Positions 23,695 through 33,384 of a stretch of 54,780 nt of DNA are shown in pieces (position 1 is the stretch's first letter; every line of letters begins with the position of its first letter). A program made the position numbers and the translations under genes. The stretch covers positions 1-54,780 of the forward strand of contig CAZOZP010000015.1 in NCBI GenBank assembly GCA_964584325.1. The letters are read 5' to 3'. The stretch comes from CAZOZP01 sp964584325. GTDB lineage: Bacteria > Bacteroidota > Ignavibacteria > Ignavibacteriales > Melioribacteraceae. The notes beneath the pieces were generated by a model, which saw nothing but the letters and a program-made list of their open reading frames with translations, had not been told where the DNA came from and did not search any database.

Positions 23695-26157
23695 TTAATC
23701 ACCTAAATAGTTTGAAATTTTTAAGATATCTGCAAATATTCCTGAAGCAGTAATATTTGCTCCAGCTCCGGGACCTCTTATTACAAGAGGTACTTCGTTA
23801 TAGTCGTCAGTTGTGAATGCCATTATATTATCACTTCCTTTCATCGAAGCAAAGGGATGATCGGCGGGTATTTTTTCAAGTTGAACACATGCTTTCCCGT
23901 CTTCATATTTAGCTATATAGCTCAATACTTTTCCTTCAGATGCAGCTTCCATTTTCATTTCCCTAAAATACTCATCAAATTCGGGAAGCTTAGTCATAAA
24001 ATTGCTAACGTCCGGAATATCTTTCAATGCATCAGGAATGAGACTTTCAATCCGTATATCCGCCATTTCTAAATTCATACCTGCTTCTCTGAGAAGAATA
24101 AGCAGCTTACGTCCCATATCTTTACCATTAAGATCATTGCGCGGATCGGGTTCTGTATAACCTTTGGCTTTTGCTTCGGCAACAATTTCCGAAAATGAAT
24201 CTCTTTCTCTGAAATTATTAAACAGATAGCTTAATGTCCCAGAGAAAATACCTTCTATTTTTCTTATTCCATCCCCATTTAATACCAGAGTTCTAAGAGA
24301 TTCAATTACAGGAAGAGCAGCTCCGACATTTGTTTCGTAAAGAAATTCAACCCTGCGGGCAAGTGCTGAACTTCTAATATTATTATAATATTTCAAATCA
24401 GATGAATTGGCCAGCTTGTTTGGTGTAACAATCGATATTCCAGCGTTTAGTATAGACGAGTATTTATAAGCCACATCTTGGCTTGACGTACAATCAACAA
24501 ATATTGAATTCGGAACATCAGCTTCAATCATTTTGTTGACAAACTTTTCAATACTTGTATCACTTCCGCTCTTTTCAACGATGGATTTCCAATCTGATAC
24601 TTCAATTCCTTCTTTGTCAAAATACATCCGATTAATATCGGCAATCCCAATTACACGAATTTTGGTGTTAAGGTTTTCCTTCAAATGTACTTCACGTTTT
24701 CTAAAATACTCAAGAAGAGCTGAACCGACTAAGCCGGTTCCTACAAGATAAATATTAATAATTCTATTCTTTGCAAGGAATACCGAATTATGTAGTGCAT
24801 TAAGGGCCTTATTTAAGTCTTTTTTCCCTATTACAAGTGAAATGTTTAGCTCTGAAGATCCTTGAGCAATTGCATGAATATTTATTCCATTCTTCCCTAA
24901 TGATTGAAAAACTTTTCCTGCTATACCGGGGGTATTTTTCATATCCTCACCAACAACTGCAATTACAGAAAGGTCTTTCTGAACAATAACAGAATTCAAC
25001 TGTTCCTGAATAATTTCATATTTGAATTCATCTTCAATAGCTTGTTTTGCCAGTTCTGAATCTTTAGGTATAACAGCAAGACAAATACTGTGTTCAGATG
25101 AAGCTTGGGTAATAAGAATAACATTTATTCCTTTCTGTGCTAAAGAATTAAATATCCGCGAGGATATTCCGGCAATTCCTATCATACCGCTTCCCTGAAT
25201 ACGCAAAAGTGAAATATCATCAATTGATGAGATTCCCTTAACATTAAAAGCAACTGAATCTTCTCTTTCGAGAATAACTGTTCCTTTGTGAGAAGGATTA
25301 AATGTGTTTTTTATCCTTATTTTTATTTTCTTCTTTAATGCGGGGAGCATTGTAGGAGGATAAATAACCTTAGCCCCAAAATGGGATAATTCCATTGCCT
25401 CCTCATAAGTAACAGCTTTTAAGGAATATGCATCTTTTACTTTACGAGGATCAGCTGTAAGAATTCCGTCAACATCCGTCCATATCTCGATCTCTTCTGC
25501 ATCCAAAGCTGCACCGAAAACTGAAGCAGTATAATCAGATCCTCCTCTGCCAAGAGTAGTGGTTTCATTTTCAGATGTACTTCCAATAAATCCAGTAATA
25601 ATCTGGATTTCAGGATGCACTTTAAAATATTCTAATATATTTTTATTTGTAGTTGTAAAATCAACTTTTGCATACCCGAAATTACTGTCTGTTTTTACAA
25701 TTTCTCTTGTATCAAGATAACTGCAATTAAATCCTCGGTTGCTCATTGCAGCGGTGATAATTCTGCAGGAAAGTCTTTCTCCGAAACTTTGGATATAATC
25801 CAATGACCTCAGAGTAAGTTCTTTGATAAGGAATACCCCGTATAGGATATTTGACAATTCTTCAAAAAGTTTTGATACATCTGTAGATAAAACTTCTTTG
25901 CTTTCCGAATTTTTAATCAAGGAATCAATAGCCTCAAAGTGTTTTATCTTTAATCTTTCTAGTTCGCTCAGATAGGTTTCGTCTCTTTTCAACGCGAGAT
26001 TGCCAAGTCTTATAAGACTATCCGTAACAGTTTGGAAGGCAGAAAAAACTACTGAGTACTCTTCGCCTCTGTCTGAGTAATCTTTAAGAATATCTATAAC
26101 TTTGCTGATCCTTTCAGCATTACCAACCGATGAGCCGCCAAATTTTAATATTTTCAT
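23695..26157 (-). CDS. thrA: bifunctional aspartokinase/homoserine dehydrogenase
   Basis: Fused enzyme of 820 residues for the first and third steps from aspartate to homoserine. The aspartokinase part (about 1-290) shows KFGGSSVG, GRGGSDYTA and WTDVDGI. A regulatory region with two ACT-type repeats follows (about 315-460, where threonine feedback is expected). The homoserine dehydrogenase part (about 465-820) begins with the Rossmann motif LVGTGLVGSALLE. First gene of the thr operon, with a good promoter about 30 bp upstream. No threonine-rich leader peptide or attenuator was found in front of it. The ribosome site is weak. Confidence 0.96.
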   Translation of the reverse strand: MKILKFGGSSVGNAERISKVIDILKDYSDRGEEYSVVFSAFQTVTDSLIRLGNLALKRDETYLSELERLKIKHFEAIDSLIKNSESKEVLSTDVSKLFEELSNILYGVFLIKELTLRSLDYIQSFGERLSCRIITAAMSNRGFNCSYLDTREIVKTDSNFGYAKVDFTTTNKNILEYFKVHPEIQIITGFIGSTSENETTTLGRGGSDYTASVFGAALDAEEIEIWTDVDGILTADPRKVKDAYSLKAVTYEEAMELSHFGAKVIYPPTMLPALKKKIKIRIKNTFNPSHKGTVILEREDSVAFNVKGISSIDDISLLRIQGSGMIGIAGISSRIFNSLAQKGINVILITQASSEHSICLAVIPKDSELAKQAIEDEFKYEIIQEQLNSVIVQKDLSVIAVVGEDMKNTPGIAGKVFQSLGKNGINIHAIAQGSSELNISLVIGKKDLNKALNALHNSVFLAKNRIINIYLVGTGLVGSALLEYFRKREVHLKENLNTKIRVIGIADINRMYFDKEGIEVSDWKSIVEKSGSDTSIEKFVNKMIEADVPNSIFVDCTSSQDVAYKYSSILNAGISIVTPNKLANSSDLKYYNNIRSSALARRVEFLYETNVGAALPVIESLRTLVLNGDGIRKIEGIFSGTLSYLFNNFRERDSFSEIVAEAKAKGYTEPDPRNDLNGKDMGRKLLILLREAGMNLEMADIRIESLIPDALKDIPDVSNFMTKLPEFDEYFREMKMEAASEGKVLSYIAKYEDGKACVQLEKIPADHPFASMKGSDNIMAFTTDDYNEVPLVIRGPGAGANITASGIFADILKISNYLGD

Positions 26158-26189
26158 AGTTTAATCTGTTTTTTTAAAAGTTAAGTGCA

Positions 26190-26218
26190 ATAATAACAAT
26201 TAGTTTCTATCTAATCAA
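26190..26218 (-). promoter_or_regulatory. sigma-70-type promoter of the thr operon
   Basis: On the minus strand TTGATT (26213-26218), exactly 17 bp and TATTAT (26190-26195) precede thrA, with a predicted leader of about 25 nt. This is too short for an attenuator, so control is more likely at initiation or by feedback on the enzyme. Confidence 0.55.
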
Positions 26219-26298
26219 GAAATACAGAAATCAAAAGGGTAATTCAGAAACAATTTTTGTATAAATATATGTTTTTATGAAATATTATTCTTTATCGA

Positions 26299-27576
26299 TT
26301 ATTTTGTATGCATATCCAAAACTTTCTTAATAGCTTTCAACGATGGTGCATTGAAATTGCTTTCCGAAAGAGATTTCATAATACTATCAACTGTAGGTCT
26401 AAACACTCCTGTAGCAGAATACCCTCCTCCCTCAAACGCTCCAAGCTCATTCTTGTATTCTGACTTTAGCGGAGTAGGTACCGGAATCCCTTCATTAATA
26501 TCGGATTTCCATTTCTTATCAAAATCTACCATTGTTGTTATATTAGCTTGCCATGGCTCTGCTTTACTGCTAAAATATTCTTCATAAGATACTGAAGACT
26601 CATAGTATTCATCTGCAAGTCCAGCTATACTGTGTCCTAATTCATGAATAAATATTCTTTCGCCTGAAGGATTCTTTGCGGCAAAAGTAGCATAAAAATT
26701 ATATATTCCGCCACCACCGTATTTTTCCGTATTCACGAGTATTATAATGTTATCATAATCTGCACAAGAGGCTAAATCCATTACTGAATAATAATCTTCT
26801 GTCATCAAATATCTTTCGCTGTCGAATGTATAGAATGTTGTGCCCAGAAGTGTATTTTTCCAAACATTCTCTTTTGGAATATCCGGGCCGGAATCTATTG
26901 ATGGTGCTTTTACCGCATAAATATTAATCTTGTTTTTATATTCTGTAAATGGTTGATATTTGAAAAGATATCCAGCATATCTTTCTGCATCAGTCAGAAA
27001 TTCATCCATTTCCGATTCTTTATATCCTTCAGGCAAAATTACTAAATCATAACATTCTTCGGCTTTACCCGCTAAATTTATCGTAATTTTTTCAAATTGG
27101 TATTTTCTTTCTTTTTTAATGAAATAATTTTCGGGATTAATATATGAACTGAAAATCGGATAAAATTTATTAAGTGAATCTCTGGCATTTAACTGAAATT
27201 TAATTGTGTTTTTCGGAAAAGGAATTCTAACAGATTCACTGAATGTTTTATCCTTTAGCTTTGCTTCTGCTGTTGTCTGCCATTCAAAGAAAAGAGTTGA
27301 ATTGCCTCTGGAAAATATTTTCTTCCCGGATAGTGAATCAAAAACAACATAATAATAATCACCGAAAAGAGTTGAATCAATTAAGTTTTTTTTAGAACCA
27401 GGATAATTACCCTCTTCCAAAAGATTTTTAATTATTATTTTTTCGGAATTTGAATTACCTGAATGTTCGTAATCTATCCTTAATGCAGCGCCGGTAAAAT
27501 ACTCATCAAAGTTCACTTGAGCTGAACTTAAACATGCACACACTATATATATAAAAATAAAAATAACCTTGCTCAT
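26299..27576 (-). CDS. secreted M64-family (IgA-peptidase-like) metallopeptidase
   Basis: Exported protease of 425 residues. An N-terminal signal peptide (hydrophobic 4-17, probable cleavage at SSA-Q near 19) is followed by an N-terminal beta-rich region and the catalytic domain. The zinc motif is HELGHSIAGLADEYYE (311-326), the HExxH-containing signature of peptidase family M64, with an upstream DLVILPEGYKESEM strand typical of the family. Substrates are unknown; IgA cleavage is only known for a few members. GGAG lies 5 nt before the ATG. No T9SS tail is present, so it may stay in the periplasm. Confidence 0.85.
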   Translation of the reverse strand: MSKVIFIFIYIVCACLSSAQVNFDEYFTGAALRIDYEHSGNSNSEKIIIKNLLEEGNYPGSKKNLIDSTLFGDYYYVVFDSLSGKKIFSRGNSTLFFEWQTTAEAKLKDKTFSESVRIPFPKNTIKFQLNARDSLNKFYPIFSSYINPENYFIKKERKYQFEKITINLAGKAEECYDLVILPEGYKESEMDEFLTDAERYAGYLFKYQPFTEYKNKINIYAVKAPSIDSGPDIPKENVWKNTLLGTTFYTFDSERYLMTEDYYSVMDLASCADYDNIIILVNTEKYGGGGIYNFYATFAAKNPSGERIFIHELGHSIAGLADEYYESSVSYEEYFSSKAEPWQANITTMVDFDKKWKSDINEGIPVPTPLKSEYKNELGAFEGGGYSATGVFRPTVDSIMKSLSESNFNAPSLKAIKKVLDMHTK

Positions 27577-27690
27577 AGAGTCTCCGAATTGAATAGTAAC
27601 GGATGTAAATATAGTTATTTAGTAAATCAAAACCAATGTCCTAATCTTGTTTACCGGTTGTTCAATCACGATCTTTACATTCACAAAAGC

Positions 27691-27720
27691 AAAAAAAAAG
27701 GCGGAGTAATTTACTCCGCC
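27691..27720 (-). terminator. intrinsic terminator after the amylase gene
   Basis: GGCGGAGTAA pairs perfectly with TTACTCCGCC in a 10-bp stem (tip opened in practice), followed on the minus strand by nine T. It lies about 32 bp past the stop of the GH13 gene. Confidence 0.9.
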
Positions 27721-27752
27721 CAATGCTAAATTGGATAATATATTATTAGTAC

Positions 27753-30101
27753 TTACTTCATTAAAACCATTCTGTTCACAACACGGTTCCCTTTGTAAGA
27801 CACTTCATAAAAATAGACTCCGTTTGAACAGGAATTGGCATTCCATGTTACTGCTTGCTTTCCGGCAGCCATGTGTCCGTCTTTTATTACATCAACAAGC
27901 TGACCCAAAGCATTAAATACTTTCACACTTACATTACCTTCAGTTGGCAATTCAAATCCGATAATGGTTGAAGGATTAAAAGGATTAGGATAGTTTTGCG
28001 CCACTTTAAACTCGGAAGGCATTTCTACCTGATAATCATCTGTACTAACTCTTCTATCGTCATCTGTCATTGCAACATACTCGGATTCCAGCACCCACAA
28101 TGAATAGCCTCTTTTGGGAGCTGAAAGATAAACTCTTCCATCACCAAATACCTGAGTTTTTTCAGATGGATTAAATGCATTTACGAGAGTTTTGTTTTTC
28201 CAGTCTTGCATACCTTCAACTGTATTATTTACCCAAAGACCTTTTGTATCGTTCTCATGATTGTTAATTACTACAATTGCTCCGCTTTTAACACCGTTAC
28301 CTTCTCTTCTTGCAATGTAAACATGTTTTGTATCGTCAGCAGGATAAGGATTACCCGATTGTGAAAGCACTTTAATTACCCCGCCTAAATATGTTCTTCG
28401 AGCAAACATTAATTTGTCTAAATCATCTTTCAATGAAACAGGGGCCTTCACTGTATCATTCCAATGAACCTGTGGTACTGAAAAATAATGCGGATAGAAA
28501 ACACAAGGACGTCCTTCATGTGTAAGCATATAAGCATAACCCATAACCATATCTTTAGTAACCCATTTATCTGGCTCTCTTCCGGTATCATGATTATCGA
28601 GGAAAGTTACAACATTAAGACCGGAAACCGAATTTTCAGCATCTCTGACCATTCCGGCATTGTTCAACCAAGACATGTTATATCCATACTGTCCGTTATT
28701 ACACATTCGTGTTAAATCATTCTTTAATGGGAAATCAAAAACAGTTACTGTTGCACCTTCTTTAGCATTATCGTTTATCCAGTCTTTAAGTCTGTAATGA
28801 TGTCCGGTCCAATACTCGGCAACAATAAATCTCTGATTATCGTTTACTTTAGGCAGGTTTTTGATCCATGAGGCTACATATGGTACCTGGAAACCTCGGA
28901 CAAAATCGAGTCTGAAGCCGTCGAATCCTACAACATCAACCATCCATTTTCCCCAATCGTTCAATCTGGTCTGAACTCTGGAGCTGTATGTGTTAAAATC
29001 ATTACCAAACATTTTGGTATTAGTAATTAGAGCATCCTCAAAACTATCACCGCTTGTTAGAAAATCATTCACATCAACCGGATGGAAATCCTCATAATTC
29101 CAACTGTAATTAGCTTCGCCTAACCCGGTATGTTCAACATACTGAATATTTGTCATTGTACAGGCTTCGAGTTTTGTGGAAGCAAGATTTTGGCCGTTAA
29201 ACCATATTTCTGCCGGATACAATCCTCTTTGCTGGTCTGTAGGAAACCATTCCCAGGGATTCTGTTTTTCGCCCATAACTGTAAGCTTCATTACCAAATC
29301 AGCTTTTGCAGGAATTGTAATTTTATATTCATCAATATCAGATCCTATTGGATCAATTCTTCCTCTCATCGTCATTCCGGATGTAGTAAAGTCATTACTT
29401 GCTCCGCCGCCGTTGTTTGGTTCTGATTCCCAACCCGTCATATCTGTCCAGCCGTTATTCCATTGACCACCAGTCCAGTTTGCCTGAAAATTGTAGCCTT
29501 TTTTATCATCAGCTAATTTATAGCCTTTGATTTTGATATAATAAGTCCCAGGGTCTGCTTGCGGAATTCTCCAGATAATCTCATTACTTGGGAAAGGGAC
29601 AAAATCATTCCCGTTTACTTTGGCTTCACTGAAAACATAGTGTTTAACTGCCGGATTAGGTTCAAAATGATCATCGCTGTATGCATAAATGTGGTTTAAC
29701 ACAACATCCGATATTACTTCGATTTTAGGTGAAGCATGCATAACATTAATCATATTTTCTAATTCTTCGCGACTTCCCATTCTGGTTTCTCGAGTACCTT
29801 TTTGAAAATAGTTTCCCAGATCATAATGATCGAAAACTCCATAGCCCATATCCCAAATACCTGCATTACCTTTGCAAGGCATTGGTACCCATATTGCTGT
29901 AAACCCTTTCGCCTTAAACAAATCCGCTTGCTCTGCAAGCGTATCCCACCAGCTGCCGTCGTTATTCACATCATCTACCGGAACATCCCAATAGAAGCCC
30001 TGAAGCATTGCATCATTCTGAGCATAAACATTAACGCTTAATACTCCTGAAAATACTAAAAAGAACAAAACTAGTTTTGCCATTTGGAACAGCAATTTCA
30101 T
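27753..30101 (-). CDS. secreted GH13 alpha-amylase with T9SS sorting domain
   Basis: Extracellular glycoside hydrolase of 782 residues. Signal peptide (about 1-28), then the GH13 barrel: DVVLNH (132-137), nucleophile Asp399 in GFRLDF, acid/base Glu429 in VAEYWTG, and Asp505 in LDNHD. An unusual stretch of about 170 residues (about 165-335; Trp- and Gly-rich, beta-type) interrupts the region after DVVLNH, where domain B normally lies. The C-terminus (about 700-782, with NYPNPFNPST) is a T9SS type A sorting domain, so the enzyme should be secreted and surface-attached. GGGAGG precedes the ATG. It likely degrades starch or glycogen-type alpha-glucans. The gene stands alone between two terminators. 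Confidence 0.9.
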   Translation of the reverse strand: MKLLFQMAKLVLFFLVFSGVLSVNVYAQNDAMLQGFYWDVPVDDVNNDGSWWDTLAEQADLFKAKGFTAIWVPMPCKGNAGIWDMGYGVFDHYDLGNYFQKGTRETRMGSREELENMINVMHASPKIEVISDVVLNHIYAYSDDHFEPNPAVKHYVFSEAKVNGNDFVPFPSNEIIWRIPQADPGTYYIKIKGYKLADDKKGYNFQANWTGGQWNNGWTDMTGWESEPNNGGGASNDFTTSGMTMRGRIDPIGSDIDEYKITIPAKADLVMKLTVMGEKQNPWEWFPTDQQRGLYPAEIWFNGQNLASTKLEACTMTNIQYVEHTGLGEANYSWNYEDFHPVDVNDFLTSGDSFEDALITNTKMFGNDFNTYSSRVQTRLNDWGKWMVDVVGFDGFRLDFVRGFQVPYVASWIKNLPKVNDNQRFIVAEYWTGHHYRLKDWINDNAKEGATVTVFDFPLKNDLTRMCNNGQYGYNMSWLNNAGMVRDAENSVSGLNVVTFLDNHDTGREPDKWVTKDMVMGYAYMLTHEGRPCVFYPHYFSVPQVHWNDTVKAPVSLKDDLDKLMFARRTYLGGVIKVLSQSGNPYPADDTKHVYIARREGNGVKSGAIVVINNHENDTKGLWVNNTVEGMQDWKNKTLVNAFNPSEKTQVFGDGRVYLSAPKRGYSLWVLESEYVAMTDDDRRVSTDDYQVEMPSEFKVAQNYPNPFNPSTIIGFELPTEGNVSVKVFNALGQLVDVIKDGHMAAGKQAVTWNANSCSNGVYFYEVSYKGNRVVNRMVLMK

Positions 30102-30264
30102 AAAACCTCCCTAAAAGTTTAATTTCGGCTATTGCCGGTTGATTAGAAAGCAAAAGAAAAAACAAATCCTGCAGTAATTTGTATTATCTTTATGTATCAA
30201 AGTTAATGGAAAGTCTTATGGAAGTAAACTACCCAAATGAATAGTTTTTTATAAGATAAAATAG

Positions 30265-30308
30265 AGATTAAGCGGAACAACTAGTCTTTAATTGTTCCAC
30301 TTAAATCT
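30265..30308 (-). terminator. terminator-like hairpin after the beta-helix gene
   Basis: GGAACAA (about 30274-30280) pairs with TTGTTCC (30292-30298), and flanking AGATTAAG/CTTAAATCT extends the stem with small mismatches. It starts 8 bp past the stop codon of the beta-helix gene. The T-run on the minus strand is short and interrupted, so it is a moderate candidate for the end of the coaE-to-beta-helix operon. Confidence 0.5.
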
Positions 30309-30315
30309 AAGATAT

Positions 30316-33300
30316 CTATTTAACCAGTAAAAATCTCTTCACTGCTGTTAATCCTTCAGCTTGCAGCTTATAGAAATATACCCCTGTGGCTAATCCGCCC
30401 ACGGCTGTGGAAGCATTGAATTTTACCTTATGGTTGCCAGCCATCATTTGTTGGTTTATGAGTGATGTTATTTCTTGTCCGAGAAGGTTATAAATCCTAA
30501 GTGTTACTTCCGAATCCTTGGACAAAGAAAATTCGATTGTTGTTGAAGGATTAAAAGGATTAGGATAATTCTGATATAAAACAAAGCCAACAGGAATTTT
30601 GTTTTCTCTTGATAATGAAACTTCTGAAATAAGTTCAAATGCACCAATGTCAGGCTGGTCTGAATACTTCCTGTCTTCAGAAGTTCCGGGTAATTCAACT
30701 GAATTTGCAGGTGGATGTTTATAAGCTTTTATTAGCGGATTAGGAAATTCAAATCCCTGAGGTGAAACTAATGGAAGTTCACCGGTATTAACAAGAGCCG
30801 AATGCGATGCAGGTTTATAATTTCCTAAATTAACTGAAACCAATCCCGGATCGGGCCCAAATATACTTTCTATTACTCCGTTAGGTATTCCTTCAGCGTT
30901 GCTGTTCATCCAGTTTGCCTTACCATAAATTTTCTCACTACCTGCCGACCATGTTGCATCAGCAGTTCTGGCTAAAGTAAGAATCCCTGAGGGATTGAAA
31001 AAAACATTATTCTGCATTTCAACTGATTCCAATCCGTCATACATCCTGAATACTGCACTACTGCCGGCAATTACTGTATTGTTCAAAAACCTGTATCGTC
31101 CGCGGCTTTCGCCTGTTCCGTCTCCTCCTATTCTCAAAACATAGAAATCCGGATTGTTGTCGGCATCGGTAAGTTTCTTAACTAGTACATTTCCAACAAT
31201 ATCGCTGTCTTCGCGCTTAAGATTAGGATTATCTCCGTCAGCATCGGAATCCGGCCCAATGAGTTCCAATTCATGGTAGAATGCACCTTCTATGTGATTA
31301 TAATAAATTTCATTCCTTTCAGCTCTGGTTTTGACATTGTTACCCCCATTTCCACTGTGAATATAACAATGCTGGAGTCTGAAAACACTTCCGGGATTGT
31401 TCACCTCGTCTGTTGCCATATATATCTGGTGCCGTCCTGTTTCAAATCCGCATCTTGCCACTTCTGTATATTCAATAAGAATTGAACCTGACCCCTGATC
31501 TGCTCCAAGAATACCGTGAGCAAGACAATCATGAACATAACAATCTCTAATGGTAAGATCCTTGGCCTGATGAAATATTCCCCTGAATTCCGCTCCGGTT
31601 ATTTCAAATCCTTCAAATATATAATGATGGCCTCCTTCCGGACCCGTATAAGGCCATGGGGTAATGAATGCAACTGAGTTATAACCACCTTCAATAACAG
31701 GTCTTTTCCCGTTTACGCGGATTCCAATTATATGAATTTTTTCCGATGCAGTACCGGGTCTTTGAAACTCAATTCCACCCGGATAAGTATTATCTCCGTC
31801 CACTTGAACTACATCTCCGGGATTAAGTAATCCGGCAACTTCCTGAAGCGATTTATAAGTTCGTGAAGGCCCCACCTGATAGATTTCTCCTGAAGATATA
31901 TTTTGAACTTTAGATGCATATACTGTATTTCCTAAATGTCCGGGATTTACCCTGTTTCCGTTTGGAAAAGGCTCATTTATATATACAGAAGCCGGATTTC
32001 CAGTGTTTAATACCGGACTATCTTCATTATCCGTAACCCAGGTACCTTCAAGTAAACTGTAACGACCGGATTTCGACTTCAAAGCATAATCATTTATGCC
32101 CGGATCTGCAAAACCTGGGTCAGCAGCAACCATACTTTTCGAAATATTAAAATTTCCAGGGCCTTGGTTTCCTGAAACATACACACAATACGATAAAGCT
32201 AACGACGATCCTTCATCTGTGTAAAAATCGTTGTTATTATCAGCAGAACTGTTTCCGCTGAAAATTGAGTTTTTACCTGTTACTTCAGATTCTCCTTCAA
32301 TGAATATTGCATGTCCGTAACTGTAATCTGCCCCTGTATTATCTGCAATGGTGCAATTTTCAAATTCTGTTCTTGCCTCAGAAGTTCCTCGGGGTCCGTC
32401 TATATAGAATGCTCCGTCACGAAAAGATTCAGTAGTTCTATTTTTAATAATCAGCTCATTCAATAGTCTTACATTTGCTCCCTCGTCTATAAAGAGTCCG
32501 GAGCCCCCCGACGGTGCAATATTTCCGGAATATGTGTTTCCTTCAAGTCTTATATAAATACTATCATTAAATCCTGTAAATCGGTTACCGTCAATTATCA
32601 AACCGCCTCCCCAGCCCCAAGAATTCAGTATTGAATTATTTTCGAATATATTATTTCTTACAATTCCTTTATAAGCCTGAATACCTGCTCCAGCTCCGTG
32701 GTCTGAATAAATAGTGTTGCCTTCGATTATGTTGCCCTCCAGCAAAAAGGAATATTCCGGATTAGCTAACTGCAATGATATTCCACCGGATTTTCCGCAA
32801 CTGTTATTTTTAATCTCATTATTGATAACTTTAGAAATGATCCCTGAAATATGTACACCACCGCCGTAATCGTTACTTCCCTGCAAACCGCCATTCCCGG
32901 AAATAATATTATCATAAATTAATAAAACCGCTGTCCCGCCGTTGCCTTGATTTACCGCGTAAACTCCTCTCTCTCCGCCTTGGATTCTAAAACCGTTAAT
33001 TTCGTAATACTGATAATCGCCTATACCACCTGTGTATTCTATCGAGATTACGGGTGAAGTGTTTGCTCCGCTAATATTTGTTCGGTAGGTTTGTGTGTTT
33101 CTTACTGAAAAATCTGCCGGAGAATACCCCCCGGATAGTTTTAAGCCGAAATTTCCCGGTAAAATTAAATTCTCGATGTAATCTCCTGCAGCTATTTTTA
33201 TTTCATCACCTGCTGATGAAACACTCACGGCTTCAGATATTGTTTTGAAAGGAGAAGACATAGCACCTGTGCCGGTGCCGGAAAAATTGATATTTACATA

Positions 33301-33369
33301 AATAGTTTTTCCAAATAAGGTAAAACTTAATAAAAACAAAAGCAACGATAGTTTTGTCGATTTTCCCAT
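30316..33369 (-). CDS. secreted double beta-helix protein with T9SS sorting domain
   Basis: Surface or secreted protein of 1017 residues. A signal peptide (about 1-21) is followed by a DUF1565/pectate-lyase-like right-handed beta-helix (about 22-450) with many short Asn- and Gly-rich rungs (for example NIISGNGG, NEIKNNSCG). A second helix unit starts near 490 (PSRTYKSLQEVAGLLNPGD) and runs to about 900. A T9SS sorting domain closes the protein (about 935-1017, NYPNPFNPST). Such proteins often bind or cleave polysaccharides, but no catalytic residues can be assigned. GGAGGGG precedes the ATG. It is the last gene of a run from coaE. Confidence 0.85.
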   Translation of the reverse strand: MGKSTKLSLLLFLLSFTLFGKTIYVNINFSGTGTGAMSSPFKTISEAVSVSSAGDEIKIAAGDYIENLILPGNFGLKLSGGYSPADFSVRNTQTYRTNISGANTSPVISIEYTGGIGDYQYYEINGFRIQGGERGVYAVNQGNGGTAVLLIYDNIISGNGGLQGSNDYGGGVHISGIISKVINNEIKNNSCGKSGGISLQLANPEYSFLLEGNIIEGNTIYSDHGAGAGIQAYKGIVRNNIFENNSILNSWGWGGGLIIDGNRFTGFNDSIYIRLEGNTYSGNIAPSGGSGLFIDEGANVRLLNELIIKNRTTESFRDGAFYIDGPRGTSEARTEFENCTIADNTGADYSYGHAIFIEGESEVTGKNSIFSGNSSADNNNDFYTDEGSSLALSYCVYVSGNQGPGNFNISKSMVAADPGFADPGINDYALKSKSGRYSLLEGTWVTDNEDSPVLNTGNPASVYINEPFPNGNRVNPGHLGNTVYASKVQNISSGEIYQVGPSRTYKSLQEVAGLLNPGDVVQVDGDNTYPGGIEFQRPGTASEKIHIIGIRVNGKRPVIEGGYNSVAFITPWPYTGPEGGHHYIFEGFEITGAEFRGIFHQAKDLTIRDCYVHDCLAHGILGADQGSGSILIEYTEVARCGFETGRHQIYMATDEVNNPGSVFRLQHCYIHSGNGGNNVKTRAERNEIYYNHIEGAFYHELELIGPDSDADGDNPNLKREDSDIVGNVLVKKLTDADNNPDFYVLRIGGDGTGESRGRYRFLNNTVIAGSSAVFRMYDGLESVEMQNNVFFNPSGILTLARTADATWSAGSEKIYGKANWMNSNAEGIPNGVIESIFGPDPGLVSVNLGNYKPASHSALVNTGELPLVSPQGFEFPNPLIKAYKHPPANSVELPGTSEDRKYSDQPDIGAFELISEVSLSRENKIPVGFVLYQNYPNPFNPSTTIEFSLSKDSEVTLRIYNLLGQEITSLINQQMMAGNHKVKFNASTAVGGLATGVYFYKLQAEGLTAVKRFLLVK

Positions 33370-33384
33370 AGCCCCTCCGCAGAT

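Noticed and set aside
26158..26298. Threonine-rich leader peptide or attenuator before thrA
   Set aside because: No run of Thr or Ile codons, and no terminator hairpin; the predicted leader is only about 25 nt.
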